Positions 1-6,735 of a stretch of DNA of 31,208 nt are shown one piece after another (positions within the stretch are counted from its first letter, which is position 1; every line of letters starts with the position of its first letter). Origin of the DNA: an uncultured Lachnospiraceae bacterium (GTDB taxonomy: Bacteria; Bacillota; Clostridia; Lachnospirales; Lachnospiraceae); contig CAJUED010000045.1 in the NCBI GenBank assembly GCA_910585075.1, positions 1 through 31,208 of the forward strand, given 5' to 3'. The position numbers and the translations under genes were made by a program. The notes below the pieces were generated by a model. The model was not told the DNA's origin. It saw only the letters and a list, made by a program, of their open reading frames with translations, and made no database searches.

Positions 1-8
1 GGCTGAAT

Positions 9-437
9 GTCACTCCCTGTGCGGGAGTGTGGATTGAAATAGTGTTCCAGCACTGGGCGGTTTTTCAGTTTGACGTCACTCCCTGTGCGGGAGTGTGGAT
101 TGAAATAATCCGGTCAATATACCAGTAAATCACATGCTCCGTCACTCCCTGTGCGGGAGTGTGGATTGAAATTTGAGTTAACCGTGCATTTAAAAATATC
201 GTGTAAGTCACTCCCTGTGCGGGAGTGTGGATTGAAATAGAAATACATGGATATAGCTTTTGCCGATATTACGTCACTCCCTGTGCGGGAGTGTGGATTG
301 AAATAACACAACAACCAAGACCTTTATACCTACAGAGGTCACTCCCTGTGCGGGAGTGTGGATTGAAATTTTTATGAGAATGGAAGGATGAAAGATGAAA
401 TAGAGGTCACTCCCTGTGCGGGAGTATGAATTCAAAT
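9..437 (+). CRISPR. CRISPR array, subtype I-C-like repeat, leader-distal end
   Basis: Six identical 32-bp repeats start at 9, 75, 141, 207, 273 and 338. A seventh at 406-437 has three substitutions in its 3' half. The repeat begins GTCACTCCC and ends GTGGATTGAAAT; CACTCCC and GGGAGTG form the crRNA stem. The end motif and stem fit subtype I-C. Spacers are 34, 34, 34, 34, 33 and 36 bp, all different. The window opens eight bases before the first visible repeat, so the array continues to the left, and leader and cas genes are outside the window. Decay at the right end marks it as leader-distal. Spacer targets cannot be determined here. Confidence 0.97.
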
Positions 438-481
438 CGCCTTTTACCTCTTTACTATCCAACGCTTGCCTAGTCACTCCC
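438..481 (+). repeat. Terminal spacer and truncated CRISPR repeat
   Basis: After the degenerate seventh repeat comes a spacer-sized segment (438-472, 35 bp) and then the first nine bases of another repeat, GTCACTCCC (473-481). The tenth base departs from the repeat and the sequence becomes the interior of a DUF3990-like reading frame. The array was once longer, and its distal end was lost in the event that also removed the 5' part of the next gene. Confidence 0.85.
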
Positions 482-747
482 ACCAATGGGCTGTATTTGT
501 GATGAATAATCGGGATAAATCGTTTACGGATTTTGAAAGTAAAGACTGTAATTTTGATTATAAGTATGATATAGTATCAGGCCCAATCGCAGATGATGAT
601 ATGGCTATGCTTTTTCGGCAATATCAGAATGAGCTGATTTCACTTGAAACGCTAATGAATGGAATAACATTTCGCAAAACAACAAGTCAGTATTCATTTC
701 ATACGGAAAGAGCTGTAAAGCTTTTAAAGAAAGTAGGTGTTTTATAA
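481..747 (+). pseudogene. DUF3990 protein, 5'-truncated remnant
   Basis: The frame encodes about 88 residues starting HQWAVFVMNNRD and containing YDIVSGPIADDDMA and a final QYSFHTERAVKLLKK segment. These match the C-terminal half of the DUF3990 family, whose members are roughly 150-170 aa and which I recall being grouped with ADP-ribosyltransferase-like folds. The N-terminal half is missing because homology starts exactly where the broken CRISPR repeat ends. An ATG upstream of the junction (466) lies in CRISPR sequence and has no ribosome-binding site; an internal ATG at 502 also lacks one. The stop codon overlaps the start of the next gene (TAATG), showing original translational coupling. 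It is probably not functional, and DUF3990 chemistry is not certain. Confidence 0.75.
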
Positions 748-977
748 TGACGAAGCAGGATCAACTAATCGAGTATACTATTCAGGATATTATTGAATAT
801 ATAGTTGAGGATTTCCATATTGAGTATGATGTGGCAATGCAAAGGTTTTATAATTCAAAGACATTTGATAAGCTTTTGGATATTGAAACAGGGCTATATC
901 TTGAAAGCGCTGCTTATGTTTATGGTATTTTTCAAGACGAACAGAACTTTGGGAATTTGATTCAGGCTGAAATATAG
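747..977 (+). CDS. DUF3791 family protein
   Basis: This 76-residue acidic protein starts MTKQDQLIEYTIQDIIEYIVEDF and has LYLESAAYVYGIF near its C-terminus. It resembles the DUF3791 family of small helical proteins that commonly sit beside DUF3990 genes in Clostridia. The pairing and the one-base overlap suggest a two-gene module, possibly toxin and partner, but I know of no established function. No ribosome-binding site stands alone before the ATG; translation would depend on coupling from the upstream gene, which is now truncated, so expression is doubtful. A large palindrome follows at 1009-1057. Confidence 0.7.
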   Translation: MTKQDQLIEYTIQDIIEYIVEDFHIEYDVAMQRFYNSKTFDKLLDIETGLYLESAAYVYGIFQDEQNFGNLIQAEI

Positions 978-1008
978 GTCAATCAATCTCGCGAATAAAT
1001 ATAATTGA

Positions 1009-1057
1009 TTATTTTTCACATATGAGATATACACAGATACTCATATGTGAAAAATAA
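1009..1057. repeat. 18-bp perfect AT-rich inverted repeat
   Basis: Left arm TTATTTTTCACATATGAG (1009-1026) and right arm 1040-1057 are perfect reverse complements around a 13-nt loop. It lies between the convergent DUF3791 gene (+) and the beta-lactamase-fold gene (-). The position suggests termination, but the U-run and A-run are on the wrong sides for an intrinsic terminator in either direction, since the T-rich part is inside the 5' arm. It may be a Rho-independent-like hairpin of poor quality, an mRNA-stabilising stem or a protein-binding palindrome. Confidence 0.8.
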
Positions 1058-1093
1058 CGCTTATATGCATTTGCAGAGAATTTAAAGTAAAAG

Positions 1094-1960
1094 TTATAAT
1101 TGAGGACAAATCTCACTATAAATTGCTTTCATAAGTTCGTCACCCTTCCTGCACTCGGAGACAAGAGATACAACAGCCGAGTGGTCAGGGAAAATAATTG
1201 AGTACTGGCAGTACTTACCATCAGCACGGAAAGAATTGTACTCTCCCGTCCAAAACAGATATCCATAAGGCGCGTCGTCATATTGCTGTTTAGCACACTC
1301 ATCAATCCAATCGCTTGAAAGCAGCTGTTTCCCATTCCATTTCCCCTTATGTAAACAGAAAAGGCCGAATTTATGCAGCTCTGACAAGGTTAAAAACAAG
1401 CCGCCGGAGCCAAAGGAATTGCCCAAAGGATCGGTTTCCCACATAGGACGCTTGATGCCGAGATGGGAGAATAATCTTGGGGTAAGGTAGGAAACAAGGT
1501 CACACCCACATCTTCTTTGAACCAGTACGCCAGCCAAATAGGGGCCTACATTATTATAAAGAAAGTGGGTTCCGGGTTCATATACAAAAGGAAAAGAAAG
1601 GGACATTTTCACCCAATTATCTTCCTCATAGAGAGGGCGCTGTTCACCCATCAGGCTGGGTTTTTCCTGGCCGAGATGCATGGTCAGCAGGTCGCGGACG
1701 GTTGCTTTTTCCAGATTCTCGCTGACAACATCCGGTAAATCTTCGGGGAATGCGTCTACCAGCCTTTCATTAAGGGAAAGAAGACCTTCCTGGATGGCAA
1801 AGCCTACCGCACAGGAAGTAAAGCTTTTGGTGACGGAGTAAACATTTCTTCTGCATTCTCCCTCGCTGTGCCATTGGGCAATCAGCTCGTCATTTTGTGT
1901 GATTTTGAGTCCGAGGACGCCGAGGGGTTCTGCAATTTCCACAAATTTTTTGATTTCCAT
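1094..1960 (-). CDS. Beta-lactamase-fold serine hydrolase (class C/PBP-like)
   Basis: The 288-residue protein has the family's catalytic signatures: SVTK (Ser42-x-x-Lys45), YNN (Tyr135-x-Asn137) and a later GSGG segment near 184-187. These belong to the Beta-lactamase PF00144 group, which includes class C enzymes, D-aminopeptidases and esterases. There is no signal peptide, so it is probably cytoplasmic and more likely an esterase or peptidase than a drug-resistance enzyme. AAGGAGG lies 13 nt before the ATG. It is transcribed away from the divergent GH3 beta-glucosidase gene, so the two may share regulation. The substrate is unknown. Confidence 0.85.
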   Translation of the reverse strand: MEIKKFVEIAEPLGVLGLKITQNDELIAQWHSEGECRRNVYSVTKSFTSCAVGFAIQEGLLSLNERLVDAFPEDLPDVVSENLEKATVRDLLTMHLGQEKPSLMGEQRPLYEEDNWVKMSLSFPFVYEPGTHFLYNNVGPYLAGVLVQRRCGCDLVSYLTPRLFSHLGIKRPMWETDPLGNSFGSGGLFLTLSELHKFGLFCLHKGKWNGKQLLSSDWIDECAKQQYDDAPYGYLFWTGEYNSFRADGKYCQYSIIFPDHSAVVSLVSECRKGDELMKAIYSEICPQL

Positions 1961-2346
1961 AAATATATACTTGCCTCCTTGCTGTGTATAAATGTTAAAA
2001 ATCTAATCCTACATGCTTTCAACAGCCTGCAAATTTGGGAGTAAGCACAAATTTGTATAGTTGAAAAATCTTTGATTTTTTAACCTAACCTCCATGTTGC
2101 TGTCTTGTAGCAACACAAATCCTGATGAAGTATAGCAGCTATTGATATATTTATTATAGTATTTTAATCATTGGTTTCAAGTAACATTTTGAAATGTTTT
2201 ACTTTATTATAGGCAGTTTATTATAGACCATTATTTTAGGAAATACATTGTTGAAAACATATGTCTTTTCATTTATACTTTTTATAACTTTAAAGCAATC
2301 TGTGGATAGGTTTCTTTATAGAAAAAGAGAAAAACGGGGGTATTGT
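1961..2346. promoter_or_regulatory. Divergent intergenic region with hairpins and a palindrome
   Basis: This gene-free stretch separates the beta-lactamase-fold gene (-) from the GH3 gene (+). It holds a small hairpin AAAAATC-TTT-GATTTTT (2064-2080), a hairpin TGTTGCT-N7-AGCAACA (2095-2115), and a palindrome AACATTT-TG-AAATGTT (2183-2198) overlapped by TTTCAA-N8-TTGAAA (2175-2194). The last two look like an operator in the GH3 promoter. The rest is AT-rich with several possible -10 boxes that I cannot rank. Confidence 0.4.
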
Positions 2347-4569
2347 ATGAAAACAGAGGATTTAAAGGCCTTACTTGCGGATATGTCTCTGCAGGAAAAG
2401 GCGGATCAAATGATGCAGTTAATGGGGATTTTTTATTCCGATGATACGGAAGGTATTTTGACCGGACCGGCAAGTCAGTTGGGAGTAGGGGAGGAAGACT
2501 TTTGGATGGCTGGCTCCATTTTGGGGACCTATGGGGCGAAACAGCTTATGGAAATCCAAAAGCGGTACATGGAAAGGCAGCCCCATCATATTCCCATGCT
2601 GTTTATGATGGACGTGATTCATGGGATGAAAACCATATTTCCTATGCCGTTGGCCCAGGGAGCAACTTTTGAGCCGGAGCTTTCCGGAAAGTGTGCGTCC
2701 GTTGCAGCTAAGGAGGCAGCAGTCAGTGGGCTTCATGTAACGTTCAGCCCCATGGTGGATTTGGTCAGGGATGCCAGATGGGGACGCGTTATGGAATCCA
2801 CCGGTGAGGATCCTTATTTGAACGGTCTGTTTGCAAAGGCTCAGGTGGAAGGTTTTCAGGGGGATGATATGAGCGAGCCCTACAAGGTGTGCTCCTGTAT
2901 CAAGCACTTTGCAGCCTATGGCGGGGCTCAGGCAGGCCGGGATTATAATACGGTAGAGCTGACAGAGCATACGCTGCGGCAATTTTATCTGCCTTCCTAC
3001 AAAGCGGGGATTGATGTGGGCGTGGGGATGGTAATGACCTCCTTTAATACGGTGAACGGTATCCCTGCCAGCACAAACAAGTGGCTTATGAGGGACATAT
3101 TGCGTAAGGAAATGGGCTTTGACGGGGTTTTGATTTCTGACTTTTCCGCAATTTTAGAGACCATTGCCCATGGGCACAGTGCGGATGAGGCGGATGCGGC
3201 GAAAAAGGCCCTTGAGGCTGGTGTGGACATTGATATGATGACCAGTGTGTACGCCGCTAATCTGTGTAAATTGGTGGAAGATGGAGTGGTCAGCGAGACT
3301 CTGATTGACGAGGGCGTCATGAGGATACTGGAGCTGAAAAATAAGCTTGGATTGTTTGAAAATCCTTATAAGGACGCCGACCCGGAGAAAGAAAAGACAG
3401 TGATTTTGTGCGACGAGCACAGGGCCCTTGCCAGGGAGGCAGCCGGAAAATCCTTCGTACTGTTGAAAAATGAGGGCCTTTTACCTGTTGATATGAGTAA
3501 AAAGGTGGCTTTTGTGGGACCTTATACAAATTGCAGGGAAATCATCAGCAGCTGGGCGGTGACAGGGGATGCATCTTCCTGTGTAACCATTGAGGAAGCG
3601 GCAAAAGAGGTATTTGATCTTGGCAGGACCACGTTCCATCAGGGATGTCAGATGTTAGGCAATGATTATCACCTGGAAGGTTTTGGGAATTTGGGAGAAT
3701 CTGTTCCTAAGGAGTTTTCTGAGGAAGAACAAAAGGAAATGCTTGAAGCAGCAGTAGCGGCGGCGAAAGAGGCGGATCTTGTGATAATGCCAATTGGCGA
3801 GCACTTTTTACAGAGTGGGGAAGCTACCAGCCGGGCGATGATTGATGTGCCGGAAATCCAGATGAACCTTTTCAGGGAAGTGGCGAAGGTAAATGAAAAT
3901 ATTGTAGTGGTTCTTTTTAACGGAAGGCCTTTAGATTTACGGGAGATTAGTAAGACTGCCAAGGCGGTACTGGATGTGTGGTTCCCGGGAACAGAAGGCG
4001 GACATGCCATTGTGGACGCATTAACAGGAAAGGTGAATCCTTCCGGCAAGCTGCCTATGAGTTTTCCTTACTGTGTCGGACAGGTGCCGGTACACTATAA
4101 TCAATATGCAACAGGCCGTCCCAATCCGGAAGGAGTGGAGGAAAGATTTAAGTCCAAATATATTGATATTCCCAATGAGCCCTTGTATCCTTTCGGATAT
4201 GGACTTAGCTATACGGACTTTGAGATTTCACCGGTATCTCTCAGTGGGGATGTCGTAAAGGATGGCCAACCGGTTAAGGCTGTCGTGACGGTGAAAAATG
4301 CAGGAAAAGTAGAAGGAACCCAGGTTGTACAGCTTTATATTCAGGATGTGACGGCCAGCGTTGTGCGTCCTGTGAAGGAACTCAAGGGTTTTGAGAAAGT
4401 AACGCTTTGTCCTGGTGAGGAAAAACAGGTAGAATTTGTGATTGACGAGCCTATGCTTCGATTCCTTAAAGCAGATGGAAGCGTGGGAAGTGAGGAAGGG
4501 AAATTCCGTGTTTGGATTGGAGATAACAGCAGTACCAAAAATGAAGCGGTATTTACTTATGAAAAATAA
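2347..4569 (+). CDS. Glycoside hydrolase family 3 beta-glucosidase (BglX-like)
   Basis: The 740-residue enzyme would cleave non-reducing-end beta-glucosides or related oligosaccharides. The N-terminal TIM barrel shows the GH3 markers ARWGRVMESTGEDP, KHFAAYG and GVLISDFSA, whose Asp265 is the predicted nucleophile. The second alpha/beta domain has GEHFLQSGEATSR, with Glu492 the likely acid/base. A fibronectin type III-like domain follows, starting after YPFGYGLSYTDF. Length matches BglX-type enzymes. I chose the ATG at 2347 because family homology starts there and a G-rich site precedes it; an in-frame TTG at 2248 would add 33 unrelated residues. No secretion signal is evident, so imported oligosaccharides are the likely substrates. 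A strong terminator follows. Confidence 0.93.
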   Translation: MKTEDLKALLADMSLQEKADQMMQLMGIFYSDDTEGILTGPASQLGVGEEDFWMAGSILGTYGAKQLMEIQKRYMERQPHHIPMLFMMDVIHGMKTIFPMPLAQGATFEPELSGKCASVAAKEAAVSGLHVTFSPMVDLVRDARWGRVMESTGEDPYLNGLFAKAQVEGFQGDDMSEPYKVCSCIKHFAAYGGAQAGRDYNTVELTEHTLRQFYLPSYKAGIDVGVGMVMTSFNTVNGIPASTNKWLMRDILRKEMGFDGVLISDFSAILETIAHGHSADEADAAKKALEAGVDIDMMTSVYAANLCKLVEDGVVSETLIDEGVMRILELKNKLGLFENPYKDADPEKEKTVILCDEHRALAREAAGKSFVLLKNEGLLPVDMSKKVAFVGPYTNCREIISSWAVTGDASSCVTIEEAAKEVFDLGRTTFHQGCQMLGNDYHLEGFGNLGESVPKEFSEEEQKEMLEAAVAAAKEADLVIMPIGEHFLQSGEATSRAMIDVPEIQMNLFREVAKVNENIVVVLFNGRPLDLREISKTAKAVLDVWFPGTEGGHAIVDALTGKVNPSGKLPMSFPYCVGQVPVHYNQYATGRPNPEGVEERFKSKYIDIPNEPLYPFGYGLSYTDFEISPVSLSGDVVKDGQPVKAVVTVKNAGKVEGTQVVQLYIQDVTASVVRPVKELKGFEKVTLCPGEEKQVEFVIDEPMLRFLKADGSVGSEEGKFRVWIGDNSSTKNEAVFTYEK

Positions 4570-4580
4570 ATGAACTAAAA

Positions 4581-4619
4581 AGCTCCGGCATACCAATCTA
4601 TGCCGGAGCTGATTTTTTA
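4581..4619. terminator. Bidirectional intrinsic terminator
   Basis: A 12-bp perfect stem AGCTCCGGCATA (4581-4592) pairs with 4599-4610 around a 6-nt loop. It is followed by T6 on the + strand and preceded by A4, so it can stop both the GH3 gene (+) and the convergent lipoprotein gene (-). Confidence 0.93.
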
Positions 4620-4687
4620 ATAAGCTGTCTCGCGAAGCGTGACAGTGTTTGGTTCAATAAGCCAACACGCGAAGATGACGGCTTTTG
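4619..4687. repeat. Two imperfect tandem copies around CGCGAAG
   Basis: Two ~32-bp segments beginning AATAAGC (4619 and 4656) share CGCGAAG, TGAC and TTTG at matching positions with a period of 37 bp. The first holds the full GCGAAGC mini-hairpin (4632-4638) flanked by CTGTC/GACAG. A related core recurs at 7980-7986. It resembles a short intergenic repeat family. Confidence 0.45.
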
Positions 4688-4718
4688 ATAATATAAGTAA
4701 TTTGTAAAGTCCTTTGCT

Positions 4719-5417
4719 TTATTTGAACATTACGCTTTCAATATCGCTTGAGAAACCGTCCATGCTGCTGGGCAGCCATGCAACTTTTTCTTTGCCGCTT
4801 ACATCCACTTTAAGCTTTTCACAGGTAACAGTGATTTCGGAAGCTTCAGAGCTGGGCTCCATTGCAGCAAGTCCGCTCATAAAGTCTTTGATGTAGCTCT
4901 GCATATAAGAGTTAAATACTTCCATATCGCCTTCATAGATAGCAGCCTGGTCTTCCTCAGTAAGACTTTCAACCATTCTGTTGGATGCATCCACCATAAT
5001 CTGAGTCATCTCGTCATAGGAAAAACCATTTACCTTTAAAGTAACAACAGTCTGGTCGCCGCTCTCGGATGTGATTTCCGCTGTGTAGGTAATCTTGCCG
5101 AGCATGGTCATCATGGAGTCGGTAAGTTCCTGTACATCCTCATCAGAGAGCTCTACGCCTGCACTGGAAAGCTCATCTTTTAATTCGTCTACCAGTTCTA
5201 CATTTGCGCTTTCCTCAAAGAAGGCACTGCGTACATCTTCATCGGAAGCAAAGCCTAAGAGGTCCTTCATAGGAGCAGCATTATTTTTTGCTGCAAGCTC
5301 AAAAAGAGCTCCTACGGTTTGGTCGGCGGGAGCAAGCTTTTCTCCACAGCCGGTCAGAGGCATGCACATTACAGCCATAGCTGCAACGACAGCTAAGATT
5401 TTTTTGAATTTCTTCAT
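4719..5417 (-). CDS. DUF5105-type lipoprotein
   Basis: The 232-residue protein has a basic, hydrophobic signal peptide ending in the lipobox LTGC, so Cys24 would be lipidated and the protein anchored outside the membrane. The mature part is acidic and alternates helices with a beta segment around ITYTAEITSESGDQTVVTLKV, a pattern I associate with DUF5105 lipoproteins of Clostridia. The function is unknown. AAAGGAG precedes the ATG, and a good minus-strand promoter lies at 5464-5492, so it is probably a single-gene transcript ending at the shared terminator at 4581-4619. Confidence 0.8.
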   Translation of the reverse strand: MKKFKKILAVVAAMAVMCMPLTGCGEKLAPADQTVGALFELAAKNNAAPMKDLLGFASDEDVRSAFFEESANVELVDELKDELSSAGVELSDEDVQELTDSMMTMLGKITYTAEITSESGDQTVVTLKVNGFSYDEMTQIMVDASNRMVESLTEEDQAAIYEGDMEVFNSYMQSYIKDFMSGLAAMEPSSEASEITVTCEKLKVDVSGKEKVAWLPSSMDGFSSDIESVMFK

Positions 5418-5463
5418 AATAAGTACTATATCTCCTTTCTTTTTGCGTTGAAATGCAATAATC

Positions 5464-5492
5464 AGTATAATACGTTTTTTTTATAGTGTAAA
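5464..5492 (-). promoter_or_regulatory. Promoter of the DUF5105 lipoprotein gene
   Basis: On the minus strand TTTACA (5492-5487) and TATACT (5469-5464) are 17 nt apart, about 50 bases before the start codon. This is a near-consensus vegetative promoter. Confidence 0.7.
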
Positions 5493-5551
5493 TAGCATGG
5501 GAACAAAAAAAGGCTAAAGTTTGCAGGGAAAGATTTACATTTTCTTTCCGC

Positions 5552-5580
5552 TTGCAATTATGTGTTCCTTCCATTATGAT
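5552..5580 (+). promoter_or_regulatory. Promoter driving the ZTP riboswitch transcript
   Basis: TTGCAA (5552-5557) and TATGAT (5575-5580) are separated by 17 nt. Transcription would start near 5587, just before the riboswitch aptamer. Confidence 0.7.
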
Positions 5581-5591
5581 AAAAGGGAAAT

Positions 5592-5704
5592 ACACAACTG
5601 ACGGAAACAGGAGTGCCTGGGTAGGAGAACCTACAGGGAGTGTATGATTGGAAAAGAGCCGACCGTCTGGGCAGTCCTTATACAGGCATGCCCAGACGTT
5701 TTTT
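5592..5704 (+). promoter_or_regulatory. ZTP (pfl) riboswitch with intrinsic terminator
   Basis: The segment has the hallmark ZTP aptamer 3' half, GCCGACCGTCTGGGCA (5658-5673), preceded by a 5' subdomain with a hairpin GTAGGAGAACCTAC inside a G-rich internal loop. The last aptamer strand CGTCTGGGCA (5664-5673) can instead pair with TGCCCAGACG (5689-5698), followed by T6, giving a terminator. Aptamer and terminator therefore compete for the same bases: ligand binding would permit read-through. ZTP/ZMP builds up when 10-formyl-tetrahydrofolate is short, and the genes downstream consume ZMP (AICAR) and its product. Recognition is from motif and context, without covariance scoring. Confidence 0.9.
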
Positions 5705-5712
5705 ATGCACGG

Positions 5713-5804
5713 GGCCGCCCACACGCAAAAATGCGTGGGAAGATTGTCAGCAGAGCTGACAGGCGGCCTGCGCGGCGAGTAGGGGAAACAACCTTCCCTA
5801 CTCG
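5713..5804 (+). other. Structured leader after the riboswitch terminator
   Basis: GGCCGCC (5713-5719) pairs with GGCGGCC (5762-5768), enclosing hairpins CACGCA/TGCGTG (5722-5737) and GTCAGC/GCTGAC (5746-5760), which makes a three-way junction. Directly after it CGAGTAGGG pairs with CCCTACTCG (5776-5804). It lies between the terminator and the cyclohydrolase ribosome-binding site and is not part of a ZTP riboswitch. It could be an inserted intergenic repeat or a second regulatory RNA. Confidence 0.6.
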
Positions 5805-5877
5805 ATTGCAAGAGAGCGTTTGCCGGTATGCGATATGGAATAGCATTTCGAAGGGAAAACGAAAGGAGGAAGCAGCA

Positions 5878-6597
5878 ATGGAAAAACTGTTACTTGAGAA
5901 GGAGCTTAGGGAAAATGAGTATCCAGGCAGAGGAATTGTGATTGGCAGGTCAATGGATGGGACAAAAGCGGTGACGGCTTATTTTATTATGGGGAGAAGT
6001 TCCAACAGCCGCAACCGTATTTTCACAGTGGAGGGGGAGGGAATAAGGACGGAAGCTTTTGACCCTTCCAAATTAGAGGATCCGAGCCTTATTATCTATG
6101 CGCCGGTAAGGGTGCTGGGACACACTACCATTGTGACAAACGGGGATCAGACGGATACGGTTTATGAGGGGCTTGCGAAGGGGCTTACCTTTGAACAGTC
6201 TTTAAGAAGCCGTGAGTTTGAACCGGACGGGCCCAATTACACGCCGAGAATTTCAGGGATTATGCAGGTGGAAAACGGGAAATATGATTATGCAATGTCC
6301 ATCTTAAAGAGTAACAATAGGAATCCGGAGGGCTGTAACAGATATACCTACTCTTATGAGAATCCGGCGGCGGGGGAAGGGCGTTTTATTCATACGTATC
6401 TTCATGACGGAAATCCCCTTCCAAGCTTTGAGGGCGAACCGAAGCCGGTTGAAATTACAGGGGATATAGATGAGTTTACCAATCTTGTCTGGAACAGCTT
6501 AAACGAAGAAAATAAGGTGTCTTTGTTTGTGAGATATATTGATATTGCGACAGGGAAATATGAGACACGCCTTGTAAATAAGAACATACAGTTCTAA
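5878..6597 (+). CDS. purO: IMP cyclohydrolase (PurO-like, stand-alone)
   Basis: The 239-residue protein starts MEKLLLEKELRENEYPGRGI and contains GRGIVIGRSMDG, MGRSSNSRNR and YTPRISG, typical of the IMP cyclohydrolase family PF07826 known from archaeal PurO and found in many Clostridia. It closes the purine ring of FAICAR to give IMP, the last step of de novo purine synthesis, in the cytoplasm. In most bacteria this is the N-terminal domain of bifunctional PurH; here it is a separate non-homologous enzyme next to a stand-alone transformylase. The start at 5878 follows AAAGGAGG; the frame stays open upstream through the leader but that part is riboswitch and hairpin sequence. The gene is behind the ZTP riboswitch. 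Confidence 0.88.
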   Translation: MEKLLLEKELRENEYPGRGIVIGRSMDGTKAVTAYFIMGRSSNSRNRIFTVEGEGIRTEAFDPSKLEDPSLIIYAPVRVLGHTTIVTNGDQTDTVYEGLAKGLTFEQSLRSREFEPDGPNYTPRISGIMQVENGKYDYAMSILKSNNRNPEGCNRYTYSYENPAAGEGRFIHTYLHDGNPLPSFEGEPKPVEITGDIDEFTNLVWNSLNEENKVSLFVRYIDIATGKYETRLVNKNIQF

Positions 6598-6735
6598 GAA
6601 CAAATAGTTCTAAGAGCAATGACCTTAAAGACAAAAGGTTTGAAAAGTTGGAAAAACAAGGTGCGGAGAATATATAAGATTGTAAAGAGACCAGGCCAAA
6701 CAGGCTAAGTAGAATTATAAGAACGGAGGAAGTAT

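Noticed and set aside
388..401. Spacer bases ATGAAAGATGAAAT also found at 14412-14425
   Set aside because: Only 14 purine-rich bases, no extension on either side; chance similarity, not self-targeting.
1094..1960. Beta-lactam resistance gene
   Set aside because: It has SxxK and YxN but no signal peptide and resembles general PF00144 esterases/peptidases; no resistance context.
2248..2346. 33-residue N-terminal extension of the GH3 enzyme from a TTG codon
   Set aside because: Hydrophobic then basic stretch unlike GH3 enzymes and a poor start; family homology starts at 2347.
2419..2982. 187-codon minus-strand frame inside the GH3 gene
   Set aside because: Shadow of a well-supported gene; no recognisable domain.
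5299..5811. Long minus-strand reading frame over the lipoprotein start and the riboswitch
   Set aside because: It overlaps a real gene start, promoters and the riboswitch hairpins; its sequence has no domain and no ribosome-binding site.
6590..6625. Short direct repeat GTTCTAAGA at the end of the cyclohydrolase gene
   Set aside because: Two copies of a short AT-rich word with no structure; likely slippage without function.
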